Positions 33,869 through 40,985 of a stretch of DNA of 64,000 bases are shown here, in pieces. Both the position numbers and the translations under genes were made by a program. Every line of letters begins with the position of its first letter. The first letter of the stretch is position 1. Below the pieces are notes generated by a model. The model ran no database searches. It was not told the origin of the DNA and worked only from the letters and a program-made list of their open reading frames with translations. The DNA comes from Arthrobacter sp. MYb23 (GTDB lineage: Bacteria > Actinomycetota > Actinomycetes > Actinomycetales > Micrococcaceae), in assembly GCF_002979775.1 (NCBI RefSeq), contig NZ_PCPR01000027.1:1-64000 (forward strand), given 5' to 3'.

Positions 33869-34627
33869 ATGGACTGGTCAATCCAGGAAATCGCCAAGAT
33901 CGCAGGCACCACCAGCCGCACGCTGCGTCACTACGACGACATCGGGCTGCTGAAACCAAGCCGGACCGGTCATAACGGCTACCGCTACTATGACGGTCCG
34001 GCATTGGTTCAGCTCCAGCGCATCCTGCTGCTCCGGGAACTGGGGCTGGGCCTTCCGGCCATCGCCGAAGTTCTTGACCGCGAGACGGATACCGTCAAAG
34101 CGCTGAGCAGCCATCTGGAATGGCTCGCCCAGGAGCAGGACAGGCTGACCCGGCAGATCGCCTCCGTTCGGCAAACCATCGACACGATGAAAGGGGATGG
34201 AAAGTACATGGCACAGAACATGTTTGACGGCTTCGACCACACTCAGTACAAGGACGAGGTGGAGGAACGCTGGGGCAAGGATGCCTACGCCGCCAGTGAT
34301 TCCTGGTGGCGCGGAATGAGCGCCGACGAAAAGCAGCAGTGGAAGGACCGCGTCCAGAAACTGGGCACGGACTGGATCTCCGCCGCACAATCCGGGATTT
34401 CACCGGACAGCGCTGAAGCGCAGGACCTCGCGCAGCGTCACGTCGAGTGGCTTCGCGGCATTCCGGGAACCCCGACGGCGGCACCTGGCGGAGACGTCAA
34501 GGGTTACGTCATAGGACTCGGCGAAATGTACGTTGCAGATCCGCGGTTCGCTGCCAATTACGGCGGAGAACCCGGGGCGACGTTCGTCAGGGATGCCCTG
34601 CGGGTTTACGCGGAAACGAACCTCTAG
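33869..34627 (+). CDS. tipA: MerR-family regulator with TipAS-like antibiotic-binding domain
   Basis: N-terminal MerR helix-turn-helix (WSIQEIAKIAGTTSRTLRHY) and dimerisation coil (to about residue 115), then a C-terminal domain resembling TipAS, which in Streptomyces binds thiopeptides such as thiostrepton. At 252 residues it matches full-length TipAL. It should activate its own promoter at 33,810. The last 15 codons (45 bases) are duplicated exactly at 40,897, beyond the peptide cluster, so this 3' end looks like the site of an insertion. The tipA symbol reflects domain similarity only. Confidence 0.85.
   Translation: MDWSIQEIAKIAGTTSRTLRHYDDIGLLKPSRTGHNGYRYYDGPALVQLQRILLLRELGLGLPAIAEVLDRETDTVKALSSHLEWLAQEQDRLTRQIASVRQTIDTMKGDGKYMAQNMFDGFDHTQYKDEVEERWGKDAYAASDSWWRGMSADEKQQWKDRVQKLGTDWISAAQSGISPDSAEAQDLAQRHVEWLRGIPGTPTAAPGGDVKGYVIGLGEMYVADPRFAANYGGEPGATFVRDALRVYAETNL
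34583..34627. repeat. 45-bp direct repeat, left copy, tipA 3' end
   Basis: Identical over 45 bases (including the tipA stop codon) to 40,897-40,941; homology extends to 54 bases with two mismatches. It forms the left edge of the inserted peptide cluster. Confidence 0.82.
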
Positions 34628-34861
34628 CAGCCCAAACCAGCTACACGGCTTGACTTTTGTTTCGCAAACTAATGTGCAAGAATGCCCGACCATTGTTCAT
34701 GATGACCATATTATGAATGAATAACGATTTTATTGACACAACGATTCAAATAAATTGATGAATTCTGTCATTTTGCTCTGGCCTCGCCAACGGAGTTGCC
34801 CTATGCTCATGCTCGGGGATGCAGAAAGCATTTTCCGTCCGATAACGAACGGGAGCATATT
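34628..34861 (+). promoter_or_regulatory. AT-rich leader region of the RiPP cassette
   Basis: This 234-base gap should hold the main promoter of the cluster. A perfect -35 TTGACA is at 34,733, but no matching -10 lies at the standard 17-base spacing, so an activator or an alternative sigma factor is possible. Two ATGCTC repeats at about 34,803 could pair with GAGCAT, which contains the precursor's GGGAG binding site, and so hide it. I see no other open frame here with a credible ribosome binding site. Confidence 0.5.
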
Positions 34862-34999
34862 ATGCAGAATCTTGAAGTGGCAACTGAAGCCGGAGCGCTC
34901 GAAGCGCTCGAGAATGGTTTGAAGGGCATCGAGTTCGACGAGTTCTTCGAGACAACCACAAGCTTTGATCCCAGTGAATTCGTGATGCGCCGCTGCTGA
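34862..34999 (+). CDS. Candidate RiPP precursor peptide, 45 residues ending in RRC
   Basis: A 45-residue ORF with GGGAG 7 bases before its ATG, placed immediately before an adenylating enzyme and followed by the rest of a biosynthetic operon. The peptide begins MQNLEVATEAGALEALENGL, an acidic, Ala/Leu-rich stretch that looks like an amphipathic leader helix. It continues with an aromatic-acidic FDEFF, then TTTSFDPSEF, and ends VMRRC. The single Cys is the last residue. Leader/core border is not certain; a core of about 10-17 residues after EFFETTT is one reading. A longer in-frame ATG at 34,796 lacks a ribosome binding site. No homolog is recalled. Confidence 0.78.
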   Translation: MQNLEVATEAGALEALENGLKGIEFDEFFETTTSFDPSEFVMRRC

Positions 35000-35009
35000 T
35001 CGAAGAAGA

Positions 35010-35048
35010 AAGGGAGCGGCGGGTGCCTTCGGGCGCCCGCCGCATCTT
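35010..35048 (+). promoter_or_regulatory. UUCG hairpin that bridges the Shine-Dalgarno and start of the E1-like gene
   Basis: GCGGCGGGTGCC (35,016-35,027), TTCG loop, GGCGCCCGCCGC (35,032-35,043) form a 12-bp stem with one G-U pair, in the gap between the precursor stop and the next ATG. AAGGGA lies just before the stem and ATCTT just after it, so folding brings the binding site to about 5 bases from the ATG; linearly it is over 30 bases away. It may also attenuate transcription and favour precursor over enzymes. Confidence 0.68.
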
Positions 35049-36020
35049 ATGTTCCACTACGAATTTCACCCCGCAAAAACCGTCACATTCGACGAGGAAA
35101 CCCTGACCATCGAGGACGAGTACAGCCGCCGGACAGTGGCTCTGCTTCAACACGACGCCACTGCGAGTCTGCTCCATGCGGCAATGACGGATCCGTCCAC
35201 AGCGGACGCCGCAATGCGCAGACTACTCAACGCACTCGTGGAGCGACACGTCATCATTGAACGCCATCCTCACGTGGAAATGGACGAGCGCCAGAGTCGA
35301 TCCCTCGGATACCTGGCCACGCGTTCAAAGGCTCCACAGCTTGCGCAGCAGCAGATCGGTAATCAGTGCGTCCTGGTGCTCGGCGTCGGCGGAACAGGAA
35401 CGGTCCTGATCCAACACTTGGTCGCAGCAGGCGTACGCCGCTTCGTCCTCGTCGATCACGACGCCGTAGAGCTCTCCAACTTCAACCGTCAATTCCTTTG
35501 GCGGACATCCGACGTTGGTGCCGCCAAACTGGAAACGACGAAGGCTTGGATCTCGGAGCGAGTGGAAGATCCTGACATCCAAACCGTCGATCGCCGGATT
35601 TCCAGTGAGAGCGATGTGTCGTTGGTACTCGGCGAATACCCGTCAGTCACCGTCGTGGCGTCGTGCATCGACTCACCGGCCGGGATTGAACAGCAAGTGG
35701 TTGCTGCTTGCCTGTCCGCTGGCTTACCAGTGATGACCGGCGCTGTGGGCGTCGACCTTGGCCATGTGGGCCCATTTTTCAGCCCCCGCCAGAAAGTATG
35801 TCTGGCGTGCTGGTACGGGTCCCGGGCTGCGAAGCAAGCCGTGACCCCGTGGTCCCATGGAGTCACCAATACGTTGGTGGGTGCCCTCATGGCACAACGT
35901 GTCCTTGACTGGGCCATGGACCCGGACACCGATGGCGAGCCGACTCGAATGACTGTTGAGTTCAATTCGTTGACAATTCACCGCTCACTCGCCCGGGACT
36001 GTGCGCACCATGATGCTTAG
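35049..36020 (+). CDS. E1/ThiF-like (MccB-type) peptide-adenylating enzyme
   Basis: 323 residues. After an N-terminal region of about 95 residues with a possible winged-helix leader-binding fold, an E1 Rossmann domain is clear: LVLGVGGTGTVLIQHLVAAG, then the ATP-site motif LVDHDAVELSNFNRQFLW, and a single CLAC pair that may be half of a zinc site. E1-like enzymes in peptide clusters (MccB, PaaA, TOMM cyclodehydratase C proteins) use ATP to activate a precursor carboxylate. Here the precursor carboxylate ends in Cys. No YcaO partner is present, so this resembles MccB-like use more than TOMM heterocyclisation. The only start is the ATG at 35,049. Confidence 0.84.
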   Translation: MFHYEFHPAKTVTFDEETLTIEDEYSRRTVALLQHDATASLLHAAMTDPSTADAAMRRLLNALVERHVIIERHPHVEMDERQSRSLGYLATRSKAPQLAQQQIGNQCVLVLGVGGTGTVLIQHLVAAGVRRFVLVDHDAVELSNFNRQFLWRTSDVGAAKLETTKAWISERVEDPDIQTVDRRISSESDVSLVLGEYPSVTVVASCIDSPAGIEQQVVAACLSAGLPVMTGAVGVDLGHVGPFFSPRQKVCLACWYGSRAAKQAVTPWSHGVTNTLVGALMAQRVLDWAMDPDTDGEPTRMTVEFNSLTIHRSLARDCAHHDA

Positions 36021-37119
36021 TGCCGAAGCTGAGCTTCCGCTGCGGCGGGTGACCTTCCCCCCACACCTTGACCACGCCTGGGCCTTCACCACATCAGCCG
36101 TCCACGCCCGCCCATTTCTCCTTCGCCCCAACGGATCGCTCGTTCCCCAAGCAGCCTGTCTTGAACAGGTCGAAGAGAACGTGACCGCACTGTATCCCGC
36201 CGAAGACACGACGTGGACGGATGGCCACAGAGTAACCGTCGCGGAACTCGAGCGCTGTGTTGCACGCGGACTCGCAGTAGCGGCAAGTCACCGCTCCTGG
36301 GTTGTCGAGTGCCAAGCGGACAGGCTGCTGATAAACAGTCCTCTTCCGGTTGAACGCCTACAGATGCTCCTCGCCACCGCAGCGTTTTCACTGACTCCCT
36401 GTATCCGGGACAGCGCGGCGCGACACACGAGCGGACCCTATGTCATCGATGACATAGGCGCTGGCGGCAGGACAGTCGACCTGCGGCGTCGCCGCGGTTT
36501 GAAAAGTCAGGGAGTGGACAAAGTCAGCATCATTTCCACCGAATCCGTTGGCGAGGGAGAGGCGATGTTTGTGCGAGGGGATCTGGACCTGACCAGAGTG
36601 TTGGGCGGCCGCCCGTTCCGTAGGGACAAATACCTCAACTGCAGTGTCGATCTGGTGATGGGACTGAGGTTTGCGCAGGGATCAACGCTTTCCCAAGGGT
36701 TCGCGGCAAGACTAGATCCGTTGGAACTGGCCGCGGTGACCGGGGGGACGTACACGGAACTGCCCGCTGCCCACACAACAATGACTGGGAATGGCGGATA
36801 TGGGCCGATAACCATCCAATACACCGATTTCCACCCGAACAGAATCGTCGCCACGAATATCCAGCAGCAGTTATCCCGGCAGAGTATTTCCTGCCATCTG
36901 CATTCAGTGGACTACGACGAATACTTGCGGGGAGATGCACCCACTCATGGTGCACAGCTGGAGATTATTGACACGGCATTCGGGGTCGGACGTGGATTTA
37001 TGCCACTCTTACGGGCAGTCTCGACGCTCAGCAGCAGTGGCCGTATAAGAGTGGACCGGCCCATTGTTAACGCCAGGGCTGAAGTCGATTGGGAACAAAT
37101 TCAATGGGGAGAAGAATGA
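36010..37119 (+). CDS. Cytosolic protein resembling family-5 solute-binding proteins, in a RiPP operon
   Basis: About 370 residues, no signal peptide. Several landmarks of SBP_bac_5 (OppA/DppA) proteins appear in order: LLRPNGSLVPQAA (initial strand), DTTWTDGHRVTVAELERCVA (the xTWSDGxPVTAeD block), LINSPLPVERLQMLLA, SGPYVIDD, a GEGEAMFVRGDLDL region, and a C-terminal YTDFHPNRIVATNIQQQLSR with VDYDEYL. Real binding proteins are about 500 residues and exported; this one is shorter and cytoplasmic, in this respect like the SBP half of SgrR. In a peptide pathway it may hold the precursor or product. Start is uncertain (GTG 36,001, ATG 36,010 or 36,013). It overlaps or abuts the E1-like gene's stop. 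Confidence 0.72.
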   Translation: MMLSAEAELPLRRVTFPPHLDHAWAFTTSAVHARPFLLRPNGSLVPQAACLEQVEENVTALYPAEDTTWTDGHRVTVAELERCVARGLAVAASHRSWVVECQADRLLINSPLPVERLQMLLATAAFSLTPCIRDSAARHTSGPYVIDDIGAGGRTVDLRRRRGLKSQGVDKVSIISTESVGEGEAMFVRGDLDLTRVLGGRPFRRDKYLNCSVDLVMGLRFAQGSTLSQGFAARLDPLELAAVTGGTYTELPAAHTTMTGNGGYGPITIQYTDFHPNRIVATNIQQQLSRQSISCHLHSVDYDEYLRGDAPTHGAQLEIIDTAFGVGRGFMPLLRAVSTLSSSGRIRVDRPIVNARAEVDWEQIQWGEE

Positions 37120-38240
37120 ACGCCAGGGTCCGTACTGCCCACCGGTTAACCTTTCGGTTTCGGGATGGGAGCGTGGTAGGCGCCAACCCATCGAACGGTG
37201 CCGTCCGCCGAATTCCGCAGCCGATCTGGAACATCCTGCGGCAGAGCACTGAATGGACGGAGTCTGACCGGATCCGCAGGCAGCTTGATGACGGCGTGGG
37301 CGACAACCAACGGGCAGCTGAAATCCTGAAAGCGCTGGTGTCGGATGGATTCCTTCTGGAAGAGGGCTCAGAGGCGGAACGGGCAGAAGCCACTTTCAGC
37401 AGCAATTGGCCGTTTGGCGAAACCACGGCAGACCACCACTTGGTAACTCGAAGCCTCCGATTCAGCGATGACCGAACCGAAGCGATGGACTTCGGCCGGG
37501 CTCTCCGCGATCATGCCGGAGACGACCTCGCCCCCGGGGTGCCGGAGGGTGCAACGGCCGTGGGTCTGCCTGCCGGTTCCCTGGGTTCTGGACTCACGTC
37601 ATCACTTGAACGACGTCGGAGCCGGCGCGATTTCATCCAAGAGGCAGTGAGCCTCCAGGACCTCAGCAGTGTGCTCTGGGCGACTGCTGGAATCCAAAGC
37701 TACCGGGAAGCCCCGATGCGTCCGCCCCTCCCACTTTCATTTGCACCCAGCGCCGGCGGCCTTAACGGCGCAGATTGCTATGTCATCGTCCAGAACGTCG
37801 AAGGAATGTCGCAGGGTGTATACCGCTACCGGCCAACATCCAATGCCCTTGAAGTGGTGTCAGTTAATGTCCGCACCAATGCGATGCGACTGCTCGGGAA
37901 CCAACGGTGGGCGGACACCGCGGCCGCGATCATCGTCATAGTCGGCGCGGTGGCTCGCACCGCGTGGAAGTACAACGCCGCCTCCGGCTTCAACGCCCTG
38001 TTGCTTCAGGCCGGGCACATGTCCCAGAACGCCCTGCTCGCTGCTGCGGACAAGGGACTGGGAGCCGTGCCGTCAAATGCCATCCATGCCGCAGAGATGG
38101 AGGCGGCACTTAACTTGTCAGCCGGTGAACAGATTGTCCTGACCAGCGTCAGCATCGGGCATATCAATGGTGCCACGTCGAGTTACCAGGAGTACGGCGA
38201 CCAGCATCTGGACCTCCTGCAGAAAGCGGCCACGAAGTGA
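37116..38240 (+). CDS. SagB-type FMN-dependent dehydrogenase
   Basis: 374 residues. The C-terminal nitroreductase/McbC-like domain holds ERRRSRRDF, LSFAPSAGGLNGADCYVI, GVYRYRPTSNALE and AGHMSQNALLAAADKGLGAV, which match the FMN-binding and substrate elements of SagB proteins. An N-terminal region of about 100 residues has the strand-then-winged-helix pattern of an RRE-type leader-binding domain. SagB enzymes normally oxidise azolines to azoles, but no cyclodehydratase of the YcaO type is present, so the substrate here is open. The ATG at 37,116 overlaps the previous stop (ATGA) and has GGGGAG just upstream. Confidence 0.84.
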   Translation: MNARVRTAHRLTFRFRDGSVVGANPSNGAVRRIPQPIWNILRQSTEWTESDRIRRQLDDGVGDNQRAAEILKALVSDGFLLEEGSEAERAEATFSSNWPFGETTADHHLVTRSLRFSDDRTEAMDFGRALRDHAGDDLAPGVPEGATAVGLPAGSLGSGLTSSLERRRSRRDFIQEAVSLQDLSSVLWATAGIQSYREAPMRPPLPLSFAPSAGGLNGADCYVIVQNVEGMSQGVYRYRPTSNALEVVSVNVRTNAMRLLGNQRWADTAAAIIVIVGAVARTAWKYNAASGFNALLLQAGHMSQNALLAAADKGLGAVPSNAIHAAEMEAALNLSAGEQIVLTSVSIGHINGATSSYQEYGDQHLDLLQKAATK

Positions 38241-39490
38241 CCGCTAGGGAGGCCCCGCCGGTCAGTGGCGGGTCCTTGGTGCCAGCGGTCGTCGACGCCT
38301 TCTTCGAGGACGCCCACTACGTCTGGACTGCCATACCCCCGCTGAACATTCAGATCGGGGCCGGCATTACTTTCATCACCGGCCCCAGCGGCTGCGGTAA
38401 GTCTGCGATTCTGCGGCAGGTCCAGACCATTGACCCCTCGTGGAGCCTTCTCCCTGACCTCGCACCGGATGTGCCGCTGATCGATCAGTTCACAGGAAGC
38501 CTTGGCACCCGCATTGCGCTCCTTGCGAAGTTTGGTCTTGGTGATGCCCAGGTTGTCATCAGACCGGCATCCTGGCTCTCGGATGGGCAACATTTCCGTG
38601 CCCGTCTCGCGGCGGCGATTGCTGGCGGCTCCAGGAGGATACTGGTGGACGAGTTCCTGTCCACCGTGGACCGAACGGCGGCATCAGTTGTCGCTTTCAA
38701 CCTGCAGCGAACCTGCCGAAAGCGCAACATCGATCTCCTGGTTGCTACTGCCCACGACGACATTGAAACCGCGTTGGCGCCGGACCGCACTATCCGCGTC
38801 CGTGCCAACGACTCTCCGAGGGTTCAAGACCATAGTGGCGCCCGGTCATGGCCGCTTGGCGAGAAGATCGACGTCGGGCATGGCACCTTTCCGGACTACG
38901 CCGCCCTGCAACGCTTTCACTATTATCCCAAGCTCGACTTCGATCCGGAGCAGCGTGAAGTCAGCATCGTGGCGGCGAAGCTAGACGATGAGCCGGTTGC
39001 CGCGCGTCTCTACTGCGCCCCTTACCCAACAGCGTGGGCGGATGCGATGGAGGAGTTTGCAGAGGTTAACAGCGCCCTCACCCTCGGCCAACGCCTGGTG
39101 GTGCACCCTGTCTATAGAGGAATCGGACTGGCCCGGAAAGTGACCGCGCCTCAGTGGGCGCCCCGCGACCTCGTTTACACCAGATCAGTCATGAGCCGGT
39201 ATACCGACATGCACACCTCGCTCGGATATCAGCGCCATGACCCCCTGACCAACAAGCTCCCCCAGCAGCGAACAGGCACCCTTCGCGAGGACGCCCTCCG
39301 GACCCTCGTGACGGAATACGCGGACTATAGGTTAGTCATAGGCCCCCCCGCAAGCGAGCAACAAATTACTGCTGTGGCATCGTGGTTCGCCCGGACGCTG
39401 GGCCGGCTCCCCGAAGATCAGCTTGCCGCCAGCACCACCACTACACTCATGGGCGGCTACGTCCTCAGGAAACACAGCACACAGGAGTGA
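38237..39490 (+). CDS. ABC-type ATPase fused to a GNAT-like domain
   Basis: 417 residues. The N-terminal half is an ABC-type ATPase: Walker A ITGPSGCGKS (about residues 47-56), a signature LSDGQHFRARL (normally LSGGQ), Walker B RRILVDEFLSTVDR and a VATAHDD H-loop. No transmembrane partner is present, and the gene lacks membrane segments. From about residue 210 a GNAT-like domain follows, with VHPVYRGIGLARKV as the acetyl-CoA-binding loop. This domain pair recalls the COG2401-type ABC ATPase-acetyltransferase proteins, and MccE of microcin C shows that a GNAT can give self-immunity. GTG start overlaps the sagB-type stop. Confidence 0.76.
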   Translation: MTAREAPPVSGGSLVPAVVDAFFEDAHYVWTAIPPLNIQIGAGITFITGPSGCGKSAILRQVQTIDPSWSLLPDLAPDVPLIDQFTGSLGTRIALLAKFGLGDAQVVIRPASWLSDGQHFRARLAAAIAGGSRRILVDEFLSTVDRTAASVVAFNLQRTCRKRNIDLLVATAHDDIETALAPDRTIRVRANDSPRVQDHSGARSWPLGEKIDVGHGTFPDYAALQRFHYYPKLDFDPEQREVSIVAAKLDDEPVAARLYCAPYPTAWADAMEEFAEVNSALTLGQRLVVHPVYRGIGLARKVTAPQWAPRDLVYTRSVMSRYTDMHTSLGYQRHDPLTNKLPQQRTGTLREDALRTLVTEYADYRLVIGPPASEQQITAVASWFARTLGRLPEDQLAASTTTTLMGGYVLRKHSTQE

Positions 39491-39494
39491 CCTC

Positions 39495-40850
39495 TTGGTC
39501 GAAACAACATCAACAAACGCCACCGACGAACAACAGGCGCACCAGAACGGCAGTCTTGCCCGCACCGGCTTCTACCGGCTGTGGGTAGGCGACTTCGTGT
39601 CGAATGCCGGATCAGCCATGATGGCCTTCGCCGTGCCGGTGATCGGCGTTACTGTCCTTGGACTGGACGCCACCCAGGTCAGCTGGGTGGTGGCTGCTGG
39701 GCTGTCGGCTCCGCTGTTCATTTCGCTGTCCGCAGGCGTCATAGCGGACCGCTCCCGGCGCCAAGTCCTGCTGCATGTGTGCAACAGTGGCAGGTTCATC
39801 GTGTTCGCCGTGGTTCTTGCTCTGATGCTGGCGGGTTCCCTGAATTGGCAGATTCTTGCCATTGCACTCTTTTCGGTAGGCGTCCTGACTTTGCTGTACG
39901 AAAGCGCCATGGCTGCAGCGATCCCTTCGGTGGTTCCGCGAAAGCTCCTTATCCGCGCAAATTCGTGGATCGAAGGAGGGATGTCAGTCACTGAGTCAGG
40001 CGGCGCGGCTCTTGCTGGAATCATCATCAGCACCCTCGGGGCGCCCTTTATCGTTGCCATTAATGCCGTAACTTATGTCTTCAGCTCGTTGATGCTCATC
40101 AGGCTTCCGCTCGACCGCTCATCAAGGGAAGCGGAGGATCATGACGTCGCACAACAAAACGCTGTGCGCGGGCATCTTCGCGAAATCCGGTTGGGCTTCA
40201 GCCTGTTATGGAAGCAGACGCCGCAAAGGGTGGTATTACTCGCTGCCACCGCGTACAACTTTTTCGACTCGTGGATTCTGGCAGTGTTCTCCGTCTACGC
40301 ACTCACAGTGCTTGGCATGAGTCCGGCACTCCTGGGGCTGGTGTTCGTTATACCTGCCGTCGTCGGAATCATCGGATCGGCCTTGACGGACCGAATCACG
40401 CAGCGGGCACGTCTGGGACAGGTTCTCACTGTCTCCTTCAGCATTATTGCCATTGCCGGGCTCTGCCTTCCCTTGACGGCGGCTACACACGGGGTGGGCG
40501 CCGCCGTGATTACGTCGATTGTTTTCGCCGTTTTTGAATTGTGCATCGTCGTCAACATGATCATTGGGCGCTCAATGCGACAGGCTCTCTTCCCAGAACG
40601 CCACCTGTCCAAGGTTGCCGGAACGGCACGCTTCGTCTCTTGGGGCGTTGATCCCATCGGTGCCCTCATGGGTGGTGCAGTCGCTGCCATCGCAGGGGTT
40701 CAAGCATCGGTACTAGTGGGTAGCTGTGGGTTCGTGGTCGGCGCGCTTATTTGCCTCTGCAGCCGTCAGCTGCGCAGCTTTACCAAGTTGCCCGCACACG
40801 ACGGCCTGGACGAACCGCCGTCAGGGCCCGTTCAATCAGTGAAGGCCTAA
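39495..40850 (+). CDS. MFS transporter, probable exporter of the cluster product
   Basis: Twelve-helix major-facilitator protein of about 451 residues, with the loop 2-3 motif GVIADRSRRQVLLHV and its repeat DRITQRARLGQVL after helix 8. The start is a TTG at 39,495 with AGGAG 7 bases upstream, 4 bases after the ATPase-GNAT stop. The family type is the DHA-like efflux group used for antibiotic export. As the last gene of the cluster and the only membrane protein in it, it is the natural exporter or immunity pump for the peptide product, which is inference from position. Confidence 0.84.
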   Translation: MVETTSTNATDEQQAHQNGSLARTGFYRLWVGDFVSNAGSAMMAFAVPVIGVTVLGLDATQVSWVVAAGLSAPLFISLSAGVIADRSRRQVLLHVCNSGRFIVFAVVLALMLAGSLNWQILAIALFSVGVLTLLYESAMAAAIPSVVPRKLLIRANSWIEGGMSVTESGGAALAGIIISTLGAPFIVAINAVTYVFSSLMLIRLPLDRSSREAEDHDVAQQNAVRGHLREIRLGFSLLWKQTPQRVVLLAATAYNFFDSWILAVFSVYALTVLGMSPALLGLVFVIPAVVGIIGSALTDRITQRARLGQVLTVSFSIIAIAGLCLPLTAATHGVGAAVITSIVFAVFELCIVVNMIIGRSMRQALFPERHLSKVAGTARFVSWGVDPIGALMGGAVAAIAGVQASVLVGSCGFVVGALICLCSRQLRSFTKLPAHDGLDEPPSGPVQSVKA

Positions 40851-40896
40851 CAAACGCAGAATAGCCCGTCGCTGCACCGGCAAATTAGGGGCCACC

Positions 40897-40941
40897 TTCG
40901 TCAGGGATGCCCTGCGGGTTTACGCGGAAACGAACCTCTAG
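40897..40941. repeat. 45-bp direct repeat, right copy, tipA 3'-end remnant
   Basis: Exact copy of the last 45 bases of the tipA-like gene (34,583-34,627), ending in TAG but with no upstream gene body. Two mismatches extend the match to 54 bases. It lies 47 bases after the MFS stop and 45 bases before tetR. Confidence 0.82.
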
Positions 40942-40985
40942 ACGGTCAGGATGCGCTGATCAGGGTTAGGCAATAGTCTGGCCGG

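Larger units (their letters stand above)
34628..40941. mobile_element. Putative insertion carrying a RiPP cassette (6.3 kb)
   Basis: The interval between the end of the left repeat and the end of the right repeat is 6,314 bases. It holds all six peptide-cluster genes, while its left edge is strikingly AT-rich (32 G+C in the 100 bases from 34,681). No integrase, transposase or tRNA is present, so how it moved is unknown. Removing it would place tetR 45 bases after the tipA stop. Confidence 0.6.

Noticed and set aside
34796..34861. Longer version of the precursor starting at 34,796
   Set aside because: The extra 22 residues are His/Arg/Cys-rich without a ribosome binding site, whereas GGGAG stands 7 bases before 34,862.
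34628..40941. Classic TOMM (thiazole/oxazole) cluster
   Set aside because: E1-like and SagB-type genes are present, but no YcaO cyclodehydratase is found and the precursor has only one Cys, so the call was kept broader.
34628..40941. Integrative element with its own recombinase
   Set aside because: No integrase, transposase or relaxase motif is present between the repeats; only the repeats support insertion.
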